Shown: positions 1 to 9,990, numbered from the stretch's first letter. The stretch: DNA of 64,000 nt from Flavihumibacter solisilvae (GCF_000814475.1 NZ_JSVC01000006.1:117087-181086); one strand, 5' to 3'. Numbers and translations are program-made. The notes: generated by a model from the sequence alone, not told the origin.

Positions 1-2832
1 GCTTTTGATCTGCACCACTTCATGGGCTGTGCGACCAATCATTACGTCAAACCTTGCCTGGCTGGTCGCAGCGATCTGCGCATCGGAGTTCAGCCAGTTG
101 CTGAAAGCGGATGCACCATAACCGGAGATGTCGATCCTGCAAAGCGGTACGCGCTTATCGGGGCTCGATGGACCAAATTCGTTATTGAATACGGTATCGA
201 CCACGAAGCCCAATACACTCAGTCCAAGTGCATTCCTGCTTTCGTCCACAAGGTTCCTCGTCTGGATGGTCACGCCATCGAACCCAAGAGATTCGTTATT
301 CGCCGCTGCCGTGGTCAGTGCCACCAGGCTCACTTGTGTGGCACCAGCCAATGCAGGCTGTTTGAAATGCGGCTGGTTATTATGGATCGCAGCTTTGTGC
401 TGCTGCAGCTGAAGCACTGATTTCATTCCAAAGGGAAGGTTCACCCACGCGGCCATGGCAGGCACATTCGCAGCATTCACGTCGTTGAAATCAGCAAGGA
501 TGTTCGCGATGGCTGCCTGCGCGGTCACGGGCAACAGTTTGAATGAGGGCACCTGCGACAACAGGGCAGGGTCACCGGTATCGAGCGAAGAGGCTGGGGA
601 GGGGAATGGACTGGGTAGAACATCAGGGTTCTGGACAGTCGATATTGCTTCCCATTGCACCGGCGGCAGGGTGAAGACATGCAGGTTGTTGGCGCCCGCG
701 ACAAGTTCAATGCCTTCAAATTCCAGTTTACTTTCGGGTCCTACACCAACCCCGAACTGATCAATATTCCCTGATACATCCAGCAGGAAAAAAGAAGGGA
801 ACTGAGCCCCACCAGATGAATGGGAAAATGTCCTTTTCATCCACTCTTCCCGACTCGCGTCTTCATCAATAAGTTTGCCCGCACTGATCTCCTGTTCCGT
901 CACCTTGCCATTTTCATCCGGCACCTGCATCACGTAGGAGATGCTGTGTTGAGAACTCTTGTTTTTTAGCCGTTCATAGATCCCCTGCCGGTTGGAGTCT
1001 GTTTTGTTGAATAATTTATTTCCCTGTGGCAGCAGCTGGAACTGCAATTGCGGGTCAGCGATGTCGGTCCAGTTGACCGAAGCCAGCAGGCTTGTCTGCA
1101 AGTAATCATGGGCGTATAAATGTTCCTGCCGGCCGGGAATGATCTCAAGGTTTGACACGTATGGATCCGGGAAAATAGGAAGCAGGCTATACAGGCCGGA
1201 CTGGAAACGACATGCTCCTTTGTCAACCGAATCGCCATCGGTAACATGGCCGGTCAGCGTAAAAGCATCACAGGGCGTAACCTTCGCAAATGCATTGGAG
1301 AGCGCAAAAGAAAGCGGGGCCAGTTCATCGAACAGCTGTTGCTGCAGCAGTTTCTTCAGCTGCTGGTTCGCATAACAGGCAATGTAAGTATCCTGTTTGT
1401 ACTGGAGCAGGTAATAGCGCGCATCGGTATAATTCGCTTTCAGTCGTTTGCCGTCGGATGTGACAGGCTTGTCAAAACTTCCCGCAAGGTTCACCGTTGT
1501 AAGGATTGATTCCGTTTCATCCAATGCCGAACAGGTATATATGAGGCTGGCAGACTTTTGCAACTGCACCACCACCCCCGAACGTTTGGGGGCACCATCT
1601 TCCCACCAGAGGTTGTAACGCTGGAAGACATTGGCTGCTTTTGCTTCGAAAGCGTACAAAGCAATTTTCGCGGGCTCAGCGATCCAGAAGGTTTCGCCGA
1701 GCTGGATGCTGTCGCCCCCGGGCTTCATGAAATCAGCTGCGAGGTCACCGGCTGCATGCAGCAGGAAAGCGCCGTTGCCTGCTGCTTCACCAAGTTTGTT
1801 GTGGTCTTCAAAAGTTAGCGGCAGCGACCAGGCCGACAGGTCAACTGCCGCCCTGCCCTTCGTGCGGAAAAGCGTTGACCTGACCTGGTTAATATTCAAT
1901 TGTGTCGATGCACTTTGTAAGGGAAAAGCAATGCGTTGCAATTTGATGAGGTAAAGCGGTGCTACCGGCAGCCAGGTAAACTGGTAATTGTTATCATAAA
2001 GATCAAGACTTGAATTGCCCACCTGTGTAAAGGAGCCGTTGTTGAAAGAAAAGCGGATGACCAGGCTTGCCGGCAGGTTTGCTTTTGCCGCTGCGGCGTC
2101 CTTACCCGCTTCTATAGGCGCGTTGGCAATTGGTGCGGCCGGGGCGAGTTCAAGGCTCAATTCGCAGCTGGCAGTATCCTCCAGCACGAGATTATTATCC
2201 GTGATGGTTATGTTACTGTCGAATGAAAACTGGCCCGAAGATATTTTCAGTCCTACGTAAGCGTTGGCCGGTGCCAGGCTCGTAAGATAGGAAGCCCTGA
2301 TCCAAACAGAGCCAGGTCCCAGGTTAATATTATGGATGGCGCCGGCTGGAAGGAAGTCGGTATACTCGAATTTCAGGAAAGGCAGCACATCGCTTTTGAA
2401 TGCAGCGAACTGCAGCAGTTTTGGTGCGAAGAAATCGAACCAACTGGGCATTCCCGTGTCATCGATAAAGGGTCCCAGGGTATAGGCCGGTGCGCGACCC
2501 TGCAACCATTCCGGTTTGTGGTTGTCGCCCAGTACCTGTGCGGAAAGCAGGCTGCGTCGGACGACGCGTGTACCCGTTCCCGGGGCATGTTCCGCCAGCA
2601 GGTTTGAATCTATGAGTCCTGCAAGTTCTTTTTCCAGTGCTGCCGGAACCGTTGGTTCGACTACGCTTTGCACTTCGGCCTGTTCAGTAAATGTGGTGTC
2701 GGGATCCTCTTTAACCAGCCAGGAAGCGAGAGCGGAGCGGAGTGTCTTAAGTGCATTTGTATCGCGGTGATCGTATGGCGACAGGTTTGCCGTTAACGAT
2801 GCAAGACTGTTGACAAGTTTGCGTTTGTCCAT
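1..2832 (-). CDS. Large leaderless protein of unknown function, C-terminus cut by window edge
   Basis: An open frame of 944 codons runs from an ATG at 2832 to the left edge without a stop, so the C-terminus is missing. It begins MDKRKLVNSLASLTANLSPY and has no signal peptide or membrane segment at the N-terminus. After a short helical N-terminal part the sequence is beta-rich, with many alternating hydrophobic/polar stretches and Asn/Ser/Gly turns, interrupted around residues 480-500 by a helical Gln/Leu-rich piece (KKLLQQQLFDELAPL). I recognise no family. The size and lack of a leader resemble the other large proteins in this window (32853-36533, 36536-39220, 60908-63688), but no GGGAAA/CCC box is seen in its 75-bp upstream region. 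Certainty that it is a gene is high; function is unknown. Confidence 0.85.
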   Translation of the reverse strand, partial: MDKRKLVNSLASLTANLSPYDHRDTNALKTLRSALASWLVKEDPDTTFTEQAEVQSVVEPTVPAALEKELAGLIDSNLLAEHAPGTGTRVVRRSLLSAQVLGDNHKPEWLQGRAPAYTLGPFIDDTGMPSWFDFFAPKLLQFAAFKSDVLPFLKFEYTDFLPAGAIHNINLGPGSVWIRASYLTSLAPANAYVGLKISSGQFSFDSNITITDNNLVLEDTASCELSLELAPAAPIANAPIEAGKDAAAAKANLPASLVIRFSFNNGSFTQVGNSSLDLYDNNYQFTWLPVAPLYLIKLQRIAFPLQSASTQLNINQVRSTLFRTKGRAAVDLSAWSLPLTFEDHNKLGEAAGNGAFLLHAAGDLAADFMKPGGDSIQLGETFWIAEPAKIALYAFEAKAANVFQRYNLWWEDGAPKRSGVVVQLQKSASLIYTCSALDETESILTTVNLAGSFDKPVTSDGKRLKANYTDARYYLLQYKQDTYIACYANQQLKKLLQQQLFDELAPLSFALSNAFAKVTPCDAFTLTGHVTDGDSVDKGACRFQSGLYSLLPIFPDPYVSNLEIIPGRQEHLYAHDYLQTSLLASVNWTDIADPQLQFQLLPQGNKLFNKTDSNRQGIYERLKNKSSQHSISYVMQVPDENGKVTEQEISAGKLIDEDASREEWMKRTFSHSSGGAQFPSFFLLDVSGNIDQFGVGVGPESKLEFEGIELVAGANNLHVFTLPPVQWEAISTVQNPDVLPSPFPSPASSLDTGDPALLSQVPSFKLLPVTAQAAIANILADFNDVNAANVPAMAAWVNLPFGMKSVLQLQQHKAAIHNNQPHFKQPALAGATQVSLVALTTAAANNESLGFDGVTIQTRNLVDESRNALGLSVLGFVVDTVFNNEFGPSSPDKRVPLCRIDISGYGASAFSNWLNSDAQIAATSQARFDVMIGRTAHEVVQIKS

Positions 2833-2907
2833 AGTGCAACGATTTAGAAATGCGATAAATAAACCTGTAGAACCTTAAAGAGAGGGTAGCGAAGGATTAT
2901 ACTGAAT

Positions 2908-4083
2908 TTAAGAAAAAGAATCGAGATGCGGGGGAGTGCCAGGCCTGGATGGAATCGCTTTGCCATGGGCTTGATAATAAGTTACTAAAAGCAGGATCAT
3001 TAAGAGTATAACTGGCAAGCTTATGGCCTGGGGCAACCATGGTGTTGCAATCAGGAACAGCAATCCGGCTACTAAGTGCGCTTTAAATAACCATTTGAAT
3101 TCTCCCCTGTTTCTCAGGACTGCGTACGCTAACAAAAAATTAGAAGGGAAAGCCCATACCAGGTTATAGTTCCATTTGTAAATATCCCTGCCGATACCTA
3201 ACCAAAACCAAACTATCACTACACCAATAATTCCAGCCGTAAGCATCAGGGAAACAGAAATCACTCTTTGCACTTTCTGCCACTTTTCAAAGGGAATGAA
3301 AGTCAATACCAATGAAACAAAAAGCAACCCTGAAAATAATGATCCCGGGGTTAATGGAAATGTTGATTGTGCATCCCGTTTAAATAAAACAGTCTCTTTC
3401 ACTACTGAAGATTGTTTTCCCAGTTCTGACTGTAGTAGTGCTGGCAAAAACAGCGAGCTTCTGCGGGAGAGCGGTTTATCAATTTCACTCCCAAGGATGA
3501 GATTGATGCCGAGGTCCAGCCACTTTCTATCGTTTGAGATCAAATGTGCGTGTAATAGTTTCCTGGTGGTAAGTTCATTGGAAAGCGAATCCTGCTTACC
3601 GGAACTTCCAAGATAGTCCCAGATCAAATCCAGTACTTTAGTTGTACAGTTGTTTTTGAAAAACTCGTACCTGTAATACCTGCTCCTGTCGGTATTCGCT
3701 AACTCAAGTTTCCGGACAATTACATCTTCCTCCTCGGGAGTCAACATCAGTTCCTGTTCAATGACATCCCGGTTTTCTTCCTGATAAGTAGCAATAAAAC
3801 TGTTGAAATCTTCAAGGGAGAGAAAATACAATAGCTTGCCAGATAGAAATTCAGTCACAAAATTCCGCGACTCAAAATCGAAGGTGCCGAAATTATAGAC
3901 GACATCCTTCTTATTTACGCTGTCAGTAACCCTGATTGCGGTGTGCCCGAACACAGCGTAAAGATCATCACCAACGCCACAGGTTAAAATGCTGATCCTG
4001 TATTGCCCGCCCGTTCTACCGAATGCAGCTGCTGAACAAAATCCCAAAACCAGAAACAGCGCTATCCTGAATATTCCCGCCAT
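2908..4083 (-). CDS. DUF4105 / Lnb-type membrane protein (candidate lipoprotein N-acyltransferase)
   Basis: A 391-residue protein with a signal peptide (residues 1-22) and a periplasmic domain carrying the DUF4105 signature: an early Cys and GHTAIRV around residue 46, YNFGTFDF near 64, and FKNNCTTK near 143. It ends in about four to five membrane helices (residues 245-375). This architecture matches the family that Pfam now calls the Lnb N-terminal periplasmic domain; Lnb was reported as the N-acyltransferase that completes lipoprotein maturation in Bacteroides, where Lnt is absent. The Cys and His seen here are candidates for the catalytic residues. It lies 33 bp downstream of the esterase gene on the same strand, but no functional link is evident. 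The family assignment is firm; enzymatic activity is inferred from the family. Confidence 0.85.
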   Translation of the reverse strand: MAGIFRIALFLVLGFCSAAAFGRTGGQYRISILTCGVGDDLYAVFGHTAIRVTDSVNKKDVVYNFGTFDFESRNFVTEFLSGKLLYFLSLEDFNSFIATYQEENRDVIEQELMLTPEEEDVIVRKLELANTDRSRYYRYEFFKNNCTTKVLDLIWDYLGSSGKQDSLSNELTTRKLLHAHLISNDRKWLDLGINLILGSEIDKPLSRRSSLFLPALLQSELGKQSSVVKETVLFKRDAQSTFPLTPGSLFSGLLFVSLVLTFIPFEKWQKVQRVISVSLMLTAGIIGVVIVWFWLGIGRDIYKWNYNLVWAFPSNFLLAYAVLRNRGEFKWLFKAHLVAGLLFLIATPWLPQAISLPVILLMILLLVTYYQAHGKAIPSRPGTPPHLDSFS

Positions 4084-4116
4084 GGCGGTAAAATAGGCAA
4101 TTTCAAAGGATTAAAT

Positions 4117-5094
4117 TCACACCAGCAGCTTTTTCCGGTAACGTCTCAATACAAATTCTGAAATCCACAACTGGATGGAGTCCTGTTGCAGGCGGCTCGC
4201 ATTTTTAAAGTTATGGTCTACATTATCCAGCAGGTGCATTTCATTGGAAATAGCCAGTGCATCCAATTTTCGTTTGAGGATCACTGATTGTTGCACCGGC
4301 ACAATCTGGTCCTTGTTGCCATGCAGGATCAGGACAGGAATTTTCTTTTGTCCCACGAAATTAATTGGCGAGAACCTGCTCAGCAATTCACCTACCCTTA
4401 CGCTGTCTTTCAGCGGATCAAACCCAATCACATATTTCTTAATACTGAAATCACTACCTATAATTCCCAAAACCTTTCCAATTGACGCGTCTATTCTTTC
4501 TGCAGCGCGTCCATGATAGAGATCTGTCAGGTCATTCGGACCATACACATCAATAACGTAATTGAATTCCGTCTTCCGGTATTTCGCAGGTTGCAGGATC
4601 GTATCCGGGAATGCGATCATCATGGCAATATGCGCGCCGGCAGACTCACCCAACAGCCCGAGATTAGTGGTGTCCAGTCCACGTACAGCTGCATTTTTCT
4701 TTGTCCATTCAATTGCTTCATACACATCCAGGATACACTCCGGGAATACCGTTTTATTATTCCCTGCGACAGAATAATTGGGCGCAATGATGGTATACCC
4801 TCTTTCCCGCAATGTATTTATCGCACCATGGATCCGGTTAAAGTTGATAGCCGCTTTAGTGCCTCCGACCCATGCCCCGCCATGGATATAAAAAAGCACA
4901 GGAGAAGCTTCAAACACTTTTCTCGTTGGAAAATACAGGTCCAGCTCCAGGTTGTTTTTGTACCGGATGCCGTATTCAATTGTTCCCACAGTGACCGGGG
5001 CTTTGGTTCGAAACAGCGAGGTTCCAATGACTACCAACAATACCAGCAGCAACACGAGGAAACCAATAACGGAATATTTGAGAATACGTCTCAT
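4117..5094 (-). CDS. Membrane-anchored alpha/beta hydrolase (esterase/lipase, BD-FAE/HSL-like)
   Basis: 325 residues. An N-terminal hydrophobic segment (residues 8-29) probably anchors the protein with the catalytic domain outside the cytoplasm. The oxyanion-hole motif HGGAW is at residues 71-75 and the nucleophile elbow GESAGA at 149-154, with Ser151 as nucleophile. A late Asp in HGNKDQIVP and a His in DNVDHNF complete a plausible Ser-Asp-His triad. HGGAW plus GESAG is typical of the hormone-sensitive-lipase and BD-FAE groups acting on carboxyl esters, often acylated sugars; the substrate cannot be read from the sequence. It is probably co-transcribed with the Lnb-like gene that follows. Confidence 0.85.
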   Translation of the reverse strand: MRRILKYSVIGFLVLLLVLLVVIGTSLFRTKAPVTVGTIEYGIRYKNNLELDLYFPTRKVFEASPVLFYIHGGAWVGGTKAAINFNRIHGAINTLRERGYTIIAPNYSVAGNNKTVFPECILDVYEAIEWTKKNAAVRGLDTTNLGLLGESAGAHIAMMIAFPDTILQPAKYRKTEFNYVIDVYGPNDLTDLYHGRAAERIDASIGKVLGIIGSDFSIKKYVIGFDPLKDSVRVGELLSRFSPINFVGQKKIPVLILHGNKDQIVPVQQSVILKRKLDALAISNEMHLLDNVDHNFKNASRLQQDSIQLWISEFVLRRYRKKLLV

Positions 5095-5116
5095 TTGATA
5101 AAGTTCTGAGTAAGCA

Positions 5117-5380
5117 CTAAACCAGAATCAGCATAATCGGGGAACTATTAGGAGAAAACGCGTTAACGTACTGATCAATGCCTGTGCATAGACCGGGTAT
5201 GTCCAGCTTTAAAAGTGATACCAGCTGCCAGAATTGCCGTAGGCAAAGCCATTTACTTCCTGCTGATCTGTCAACAATGCCGGGGAATATCTCGTAGATA
5301 AGACCCAGCCAGCTAAGATCCGCCGGGCCTGGGTTCCTGCGAGGCAGATCCCCGTGAATCGCAATTGATGAGTAAGTCAT
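5117..5380 (-). CDS. Doubtful small hypothetical gene
   Basis: An open frame upstream of and co-oriented with the esterase gene, 22 bp away. The first convincing start is the ATG at 5380 (MTYSSIAIHGDLPRRNPGPA), giving 87 residues; the frame extends to an ATG at 5455. No known domain, signal peptide or clear membrane segment is visible. The composition is protein-like (DLSWLGLIYEIFPGIVD), but the opposite strand also has no gene here, so spacing alone does not decide. It may be a small real gene or chance. Confidence 0.3.
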   Translation of the reverse strand: MTYSSIAIHGDLPRRNPGPADLSWLGLIYEIFPGIVDRSAGSKWLCLRQFWQLVSLLKLDIPGLCTGIDQYVNAFSPNSSPIMLILV

Positions 5381-5585
5381 TTTGATTTGGTTTTTGGTGA
5401 TGTTATCGTTAAAACCAAGGTCATGCCGGGTTCCCAGCTGATTAATTTGCAACACTTTAATTTTTGCAGGATAAATAAAATGCTGCTATATCAAGATATT
5501 TTGAAAAAAGTGAGGGTGTTGTTGATTCAATTTGTTCCGTAAACTCCAGTCATTTATCTTCCCGCTTTAAATAGCCCTAACCCTA

Positions 5586-6569
5586 ATGAAAAAATTCCTT
5601 GCAATCGCTATTGGTTTAGCGTTATGTTTATGGGGAGTCGTTGCTTTCCTCGCCTTTATTTCCATATACGCCGACGACAACTCTATTTCGTTTTCAGAAT
5701 TTGCAATGATGGTAATAATATTATCGATAATACCAGCAACCTTAGGCTATTTTCTATTAAAGAGCGAAGCTGCAGGCAATTTTATTAAGACATTATTTCC
5801 GCCAAAAAAGAATCACAAAGAAAAGTTTGCGGAGCTACGCAAGTATTTTAATGACTCAAGTCCATCAGTACCTGCCGGCAATACTGTATCAGTTCCTAAT
5901 GAGGATGCCCCGGTGGAAGAGAAACTTCCGTCGCTAGATGGACTGCCATTATACAACTGCTTTTTTATTACCTACCTGGATGCGTCTTTTAATGTAAGCC
6001 GGCGCCGGATTAATGTTTGTGATATAAAACCAGCCGGCTATGGCGATTTCTACCTGGAGAGCTACTGTTATGAGCGGCGGGACACACGCACTTTCCTTCT
6101 TTCCAGGATCCAGGAAGTTGTAGAGCTGGAAACGGGTGAAATACTCGCAGATAAAGCAGGTTATTTCCGGGACCGCTACCATAAAAAACATTACAGTCCC
6201 TTGCAGGAACTACTTGGCACCCACAAGAGCGAAATTCTTGCAGCTATTTATATAGCGAAGTCTGACGGTGATTTAAAAAAGGAGGAACTGGAAGTGTTGG
6301 CGGACTATTTATCGGAGTTAACGATCAAAAAGTTCGATAAAAAACAATTGATAACAGATCTCAAAAAATTAAGCTGCCATGCGCAGGAGTTCAAAAATAA
6401 TATTCACCTGATCCATGAGCAGAGAAGTGAGGATCAGAAAAAGCGTTTCCTGGCCTGCATAAATGAGATCATCCTGGCTGACAGGAGAGCAGATGCCATA
6501 GAACTCGCAGGCCTGCATACCATTAAAAAGATCTTCCAGGTCGAGTACGAAATCAGGAAAGTAGCATAA
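5586..6569 (+). CDS. Membrane protein with WYL-like and TerB-like domains
   Basis: 327 residues. Two membrane helices lie near residues 5-27 and 38-58. A WYL-like small beta domain follows at about 125-190; its YLDASFNVSRRRINVCDI and RDTRTFLLSRIQEVVEL strands are the hallmark. A helical TerB-like domain occupies about 210-320 (LAAIYIAKSDGDLKKEELE and FLACINEIILADRRADAIE). WYL domains often bind ligands or nucleic acid, and TerB domains recur in membrane-associated stress and conflict complexes. The next gene starts 19 bp downstream and carries another helical module often seen with TerB proteins, so the two likely act together. Function is unknown beyond the domains. Confidence 0.75.
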   Translation: MKKFLAIAIGLALCLWGVVAFLAFISIYADDNSISFSEFAMMVIILSIIPATLGYFLLKSEAAGNFIKTLFPPKKNHKEKFAELRKYFNDSSPSVPAGNTVSVPNEDAPVEEKLPSLDGLPLYNCFFITYLDASFNVSRRRINVCDIKPAGYGDFYLESYCYERRDTRTFLLSRIQEVVELETGEILADKAGYFRDRYHKKHYSPLQELLGTHKSEILAAIYIAKSDGDLKKEELEVLADYLSELTIKKFDKKQLITDLKKLSCHAQEFKNNIHLIHEQRSEDQKKRFLACINEIILADRRADAIELAGLHTIKKIFQVEYEIRKVA

Positions 6570-6588
6570 CCGAAGTATACGCCAGGCA

Positions 6589-7395
6589 ATGATTTTAAAG
6601 AATTACGTTATCCGCGGTACTAACCCTGCGACAGGTAACTCCAACAAAAAAACTATCCGTGCATTTACAGATGAAGACGCCAGGGACAGCGCCTTCGAGG
6701 TAGGTCTCGTCGATCCCATAGAAATTTTGGAGTCAAGCCACGATCTTCCGTCAGAAAGGCAAATTGATTATGCCACAGACTTAGGCATCAATTTCCCCCC
6801 TGATATACCAAGGGCGGCATTGTCTGACATGATTACCCGCGCCGTTGAAAAAGACAGGGGAGCTGATATCTCACTTATCAGGTATGCAGAAAGTCTCGAA
6901 ATAGAATGTTCAGAATATATAAGTGAAAAACACCTGGCTACCACGATTGTAGATTGTACGCCGGCTGAAGAAATAATAGCATTCTTCCTATATAGCCTGT
7001 ATTGTTCACTAAAGGAAATAACCATCGTATCGCCTGAAAACTTTCAGGACTATAAATTGTTTGAAACTTTTTCAAAAGAGGTAAGTATTGATTTAAAGTT
7101 TATAGCATCATTTAAAAAGGCAATATCCTATTCTGACGATGACCGATTCAGGGTTTTATTCAATAGCACTTTCCAACAACAGTTTTTTGACAGCAGGGCA
7201 CATGCGTTTGAAACGATGAAGAGGTTTTTGAATGACAAATTCAATCTCAAGCGGCCTCAAAAAAACCCCTCAAAACCCAGCCAGGCGAAATCCTACGGAG
7301 CAAAACGTAAAACTAACGTCAGCACTGGAGGATGTCTTTCTCAGGTAGTGCTACTTATAGTGATCATCGCTATCCTAATTTGTTTTGCTAAGTGA
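6589..7395 (+). CDS. Tail-anchored protein, partner of the WYL/TerB protein
   Basis: 268 residues. An N-terminal region of about 50 residues with alternating strands (NYVIRGTNPATGNSNKKTIR) is followed by the short helical module DLPSERQIDYATDLGINFPP near residues 62-95, which resembles modules found beside TerB or HIRAN domains. A helical middle, a basic Lys/Ser linker near 220-245, and a single C-terminal membrane helix (VVLLIVIIAILICF) follow, so it is probably anchored with the bulk in the cytoplasm. It is separated by 19 bp from the WYL/TerB gene and its last 21 bases overlap the 3' end of the convergent lectin gene. No enzyme motif is seen. Confidence 0.7.
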   Translation: MILKNYVIRGTNPATGNSNKKTIRAFTDEDARDSAFEVGLVDPIEILESSHDLPSERQIDYATDLGINFPPDIPRAALSDMITRAVEKDRGADISLIRYAESLEIECSEYISEKHLATTIVDCTPAEEIIAFFLYSLYCSLKEITIVSPENFQDYKLFETFSKEVSIDLKFIASFKKAISYSDDDRFRVLFNSTFQQQFFDSRAHAFETMKRFLNDKFNLKRPQKNPSKPSQAKSYGAKRKTNVSTGGCLSQVVLLIVIIAILICFAK

Positions 7396-9990
7396 ATAAT
7401 ACAACTTGTATTCGCCGTCTTTTGAAACCAGGGGTGCTTTGAATTTATAGGTGCTGTTCTGATCAACGATGACTTTTGCTTCGGACATGTCTTCATCTTC
7501 GATGAGGCCCCGGGTAATTCCACCGGTACTAAAGATCTCCTCGAGGAAGTTCTTGATTTCCCGGGCCGATCGGCTGTACTCGTTCAGGATCCTGCCCATT
7601 TGCGTATTCATGTGATCATTCTCCCAGCCACGGGCATGGATGCGGAAATGATCTCCCTTCATCACATATACGCCCATTGCTGGCAGACTGCTGGTGATGT
7701 TCGTATTGTCCTCTGCATCCCCAAGTCCATAGTTCAGCACATTGGCGTTGTCAGTAGTGAATTCATTCAGCATGACCCAGTTGTTGCCGATGTTGGCATA
7801 AAAGACACAGTCGCCGCTTGAGCCCACATCTTCATTGTCGATGATCTCAATGCTGTTCAGGCGCACTTCAAAATGCAGTGGCTTCTGTGCGGCAACAATC
7901 CCTTTTGTTTCAGCATGGTCCCAGTAGAAAATAATCGACTGTGCAATCTTCTCCGTATTGGGCAAGCCGATAGATTTCCAGGGATAGGTCACCCTCGCAG
8001 TTTTACCATCAGGAAGCAATTCGATCTGCGGATCGCGCGAATAGGAATTGCCCGGCTGCCTGATGATCCGCCATTTCAATGCCGCGTTGGCATGAGGTTT
8101 GGCAAACATGGCGCTCACATGGAATACATAATCTTTCCGGTCCATCTCCACCACCTGCGCGAATGGCATAAGGCCTTTTGTATTCCATTGGGTGCTGCCG
8201 TCAGCCGAGGCAAAAACGTCAACCCTTTGTCCATAGAACTGGTCCAATGGCTTATTATTCACCTTGATCTCATTTCCATAAAAACTAAAGGATACAGGCA
8301 GGTGTCGCTTGGTTGCGACGAAATGCGGCGGGTGGATCTCCGTGTGCGGATCACCGTGACCCCGCTCCCAGATCCACATGCCTTCAATAAATACACTGTC
8401 ACCGGGTGAGGGCCAGTTCCAGATAATGTCCTTGCGGGTATGACCTTCGGAGAAGAACCCGAAGCTGTTACCCTTTGTATTGAATGGCTTCGCGGGATTG
8501 TATTCATATTCTTCCTGTCCCAGCCCCGTTTCCCATTCCACTTCAATATTCTTCTGGTGGTCGGGTTTGGCAGCCGATGTAGCCAGCAGTGATTCATACC
8601 GTTTATTCGGCTTCACCCTGAACGTCATATCATGTGTATAATGACAGGTAGGAAAATCAACAACGGCCACCTGGCATTCATCCTCTCCCACTATCCCTTC
8701 CAGGATCTCGTATGACCGGATCGGTTTATCATAGGCTATCATTTCGCCCACGGAACGATGGGCAGGGGCAAGGATATTCACATCGAGATTATCGCCACTG
8801 ACCCTCGCACCCGAAATATCGCCGCCTTTCAACTTGCCCGCCAGGAAAACCGCAAAGGAAGAACTAACGCCCGGTGCATCAATCCACAGCGGGGCAAGTC
8901 CATATCCTGCTTCTTCAGAACTGATCTTTGGTCGCCTGATCACCCATTTCTGTACATCCAGGTTTCCCTTGCTGGTAAGCGTTAGTGGGCCGGATGTTGA
9001 ACCAGGTGAGGTCAGCACCCAACCGGGAAAGGCCACAGGTTCGAGGAACCAGGTGGCATCTTCACCGGCAGGAAGCAGCTTCCACACCTGGTTCCTGAGT
9101 GATACCGTTATTGCGGTAGTGCCGTCTATGGGCCGGGGCGCCCGGTAACGTTTATCCTGGAAGAAAATATATGGCTGGCCAGCTCCGGCATTGGCGCTTA
9201 AGGAAACGCCGGGCTCCGGTTTTCTCACGGTAAAGTACAGGTCAGAAATGTTTGACCGGAGCAGGTAGCCACCCTGAGCGGGTTCAAGTGTGAATCGTTG
9301 TGCAGCAGACAGGTTGGACTGGTACTGCCAGACGGGATTCTTTTCCGTGGCAATGCTACCCTGCACATCGAGCACCATTCCTGATTGCTTATTTCCCACC
9401 TGGTAGCCGTGATGGGGAAATTCTGCCGGAACTACGGGCATATCTGTCAACACAAATTTGACGGGATTAAAATGAACGCTCATGTACGTGTCGTCGTCGG
9501 TATTGTTGCCCACGTCGTCGCCACCGGTATCGCCATTCATTTCGAAGCTGCGAACAAGGTCGCCGCCTGACACGCCTATATTATCGATGGAATGGTCATT
9601 GTCCACATACGCAGCCTGTGAAAAAGTAGCCGAGTTGATCTTCATGATCTTCTTCCCGGGAGGCGCTTCGTAGAGGGAGAAGGTCCAGTTGCCCACAGCT
9701 GTTGTCCAGTCGCCTACGGTTTCCGCAAAACTGCAATTGAATTCACCGAGAATATGTTTCTGGTCATTGCTGATTCGGATGCGCACGGTAGCAGTTACGT
9801 TAGGACCATTGCCCTTGAAATCGCGATCGCCTTTCACATGGTCGGGAAATAGTTTCAGCACCGGCTCAAGAGAAATGCTGCGTTCGCCGGACGGGTTCGC
9901 ATCGAGTGTGTTACTACCAGTGTTTCCAGGCTGGGCAATTGCCAGGTGGAAAAGAGAAACCGAAAGCAGGAGCAGCAGTGATTTTTGCAT
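7375..9990 (-). CDS. Large secreted protein with ricin B-type lectin region
   Basis: 871 residues. A clear signal peptide (MQKSLLLLLSVSLFHLAIAQ) leads to a beta-rich domain (about 45-185) rich in Asp (GGDDVGNNTDDD). A ricin-B/beta-trefoil lectin region follows at about 190-355: it starts HHGYQVGNKQSGMVLDVQGS and has QVW and QKW motifs (NQVWKLLP, DVQKWVIR), the trefoil QxW signature. The C-terminal 500 residues are of unknown type. A carbohydrate-binding extracellular role is likely; no catalytic motif was found and no T9SS-type C-terminal domain is obvious. It ends in a 21-bp tail-to-tail overlap with the gene at 6589. A GGGAAAAAnnCCC box lies about 70-80 bp upstream, placing it in the proposed regulon. 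Confidence 0.8.
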   Translation of the reverse strand: MQKSLLLLLSVSLFHLAIAQPGNTGSNTLDANPSGERSISLEPVLKLFPDHVKGDRDFKGNGPNVTATVRIRISNDQKHILGEFNCSFAETVGDWTTAVGNWTFSLYEAPPGKKIMKINSATFSQAAYVDNDHSIDNIGVSGGDLVRSFEMNGDTGGDDVGNNTDDDTYMSVHFNPVKFVLTDMPVVPAEFPHHGYQVGNKQSGMVLDVQGSIATEKNPVWQYQSNLSAAQRFTLEPAQGGYLLRSNISDLYFTVRKPEPGVSLSANAGAGQPYIFFQDKRYRAPRPIDGTTAITVSLRNQVWKLLPAGEDATWFLEPVAFPGWVLTSPGSTSGPLTLTSKGNLDVQKWVIRRPKISSEEAGYGLAPLWIDAPGVSSSFAVFLAGKLKGGDISGARVSGDNLDVNILAPAHRSVGEMIAYDKPIRSYEILEGIVGEDECQVAVVDFPTCHYTHDMTFRVKPNKRYESLLATSAAKPDHQKNIEVEWETGLGQEEYEYNPAKPFNTKGNSFGFFSEGHTRKDIIWNWPSPGDSVFIEGMWIWERGHGDPHTEIHPPHFVATKRHLPVSFSFYGNEIKVNNKPLDQFYGQRVDVFASADGSTQWNTKGLMPFAQVVEMDRKDYVFHVSAMFAKPHANAALKWRIIRQPGNSYSRDPQIELLPDGKTARVTYPWKSIGLPNTEKIAQSIIFYWDHAETKGIVAAQKPLHFEVRLNSIEIIDNEDVGSSGDCVFYANIGNNWVMLNEFTTDNANVLNYGLGDAEDNTNITSSLPAMGVYVMKGDHFRIHARGWENDHMNTQMGRILNEYSRSAREIKNFLEEIFSTGGITRGLIEDEDMSEAKVIVDQNSTYKFKAPLVSKDGEYKLYYSLSKTN

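Noticed and set aside
226..420. Plus-strand frames within 22-2770
   Set aside because: They are shadows of the long minus-strand open frame that reaches the left edge.
829..850. GGGAAAATGTCC resembling a regulon box
   Set aside because: It is inside a coding region, lacks the CCC arm, and no start codon follows.
7375..9990. T9SS C-terminal sorting domain on the lectin protein
   Set aside because: The C-terminus lacks the usual Gly-rich and KxxK-type pattern; none was clear elsewhere either.
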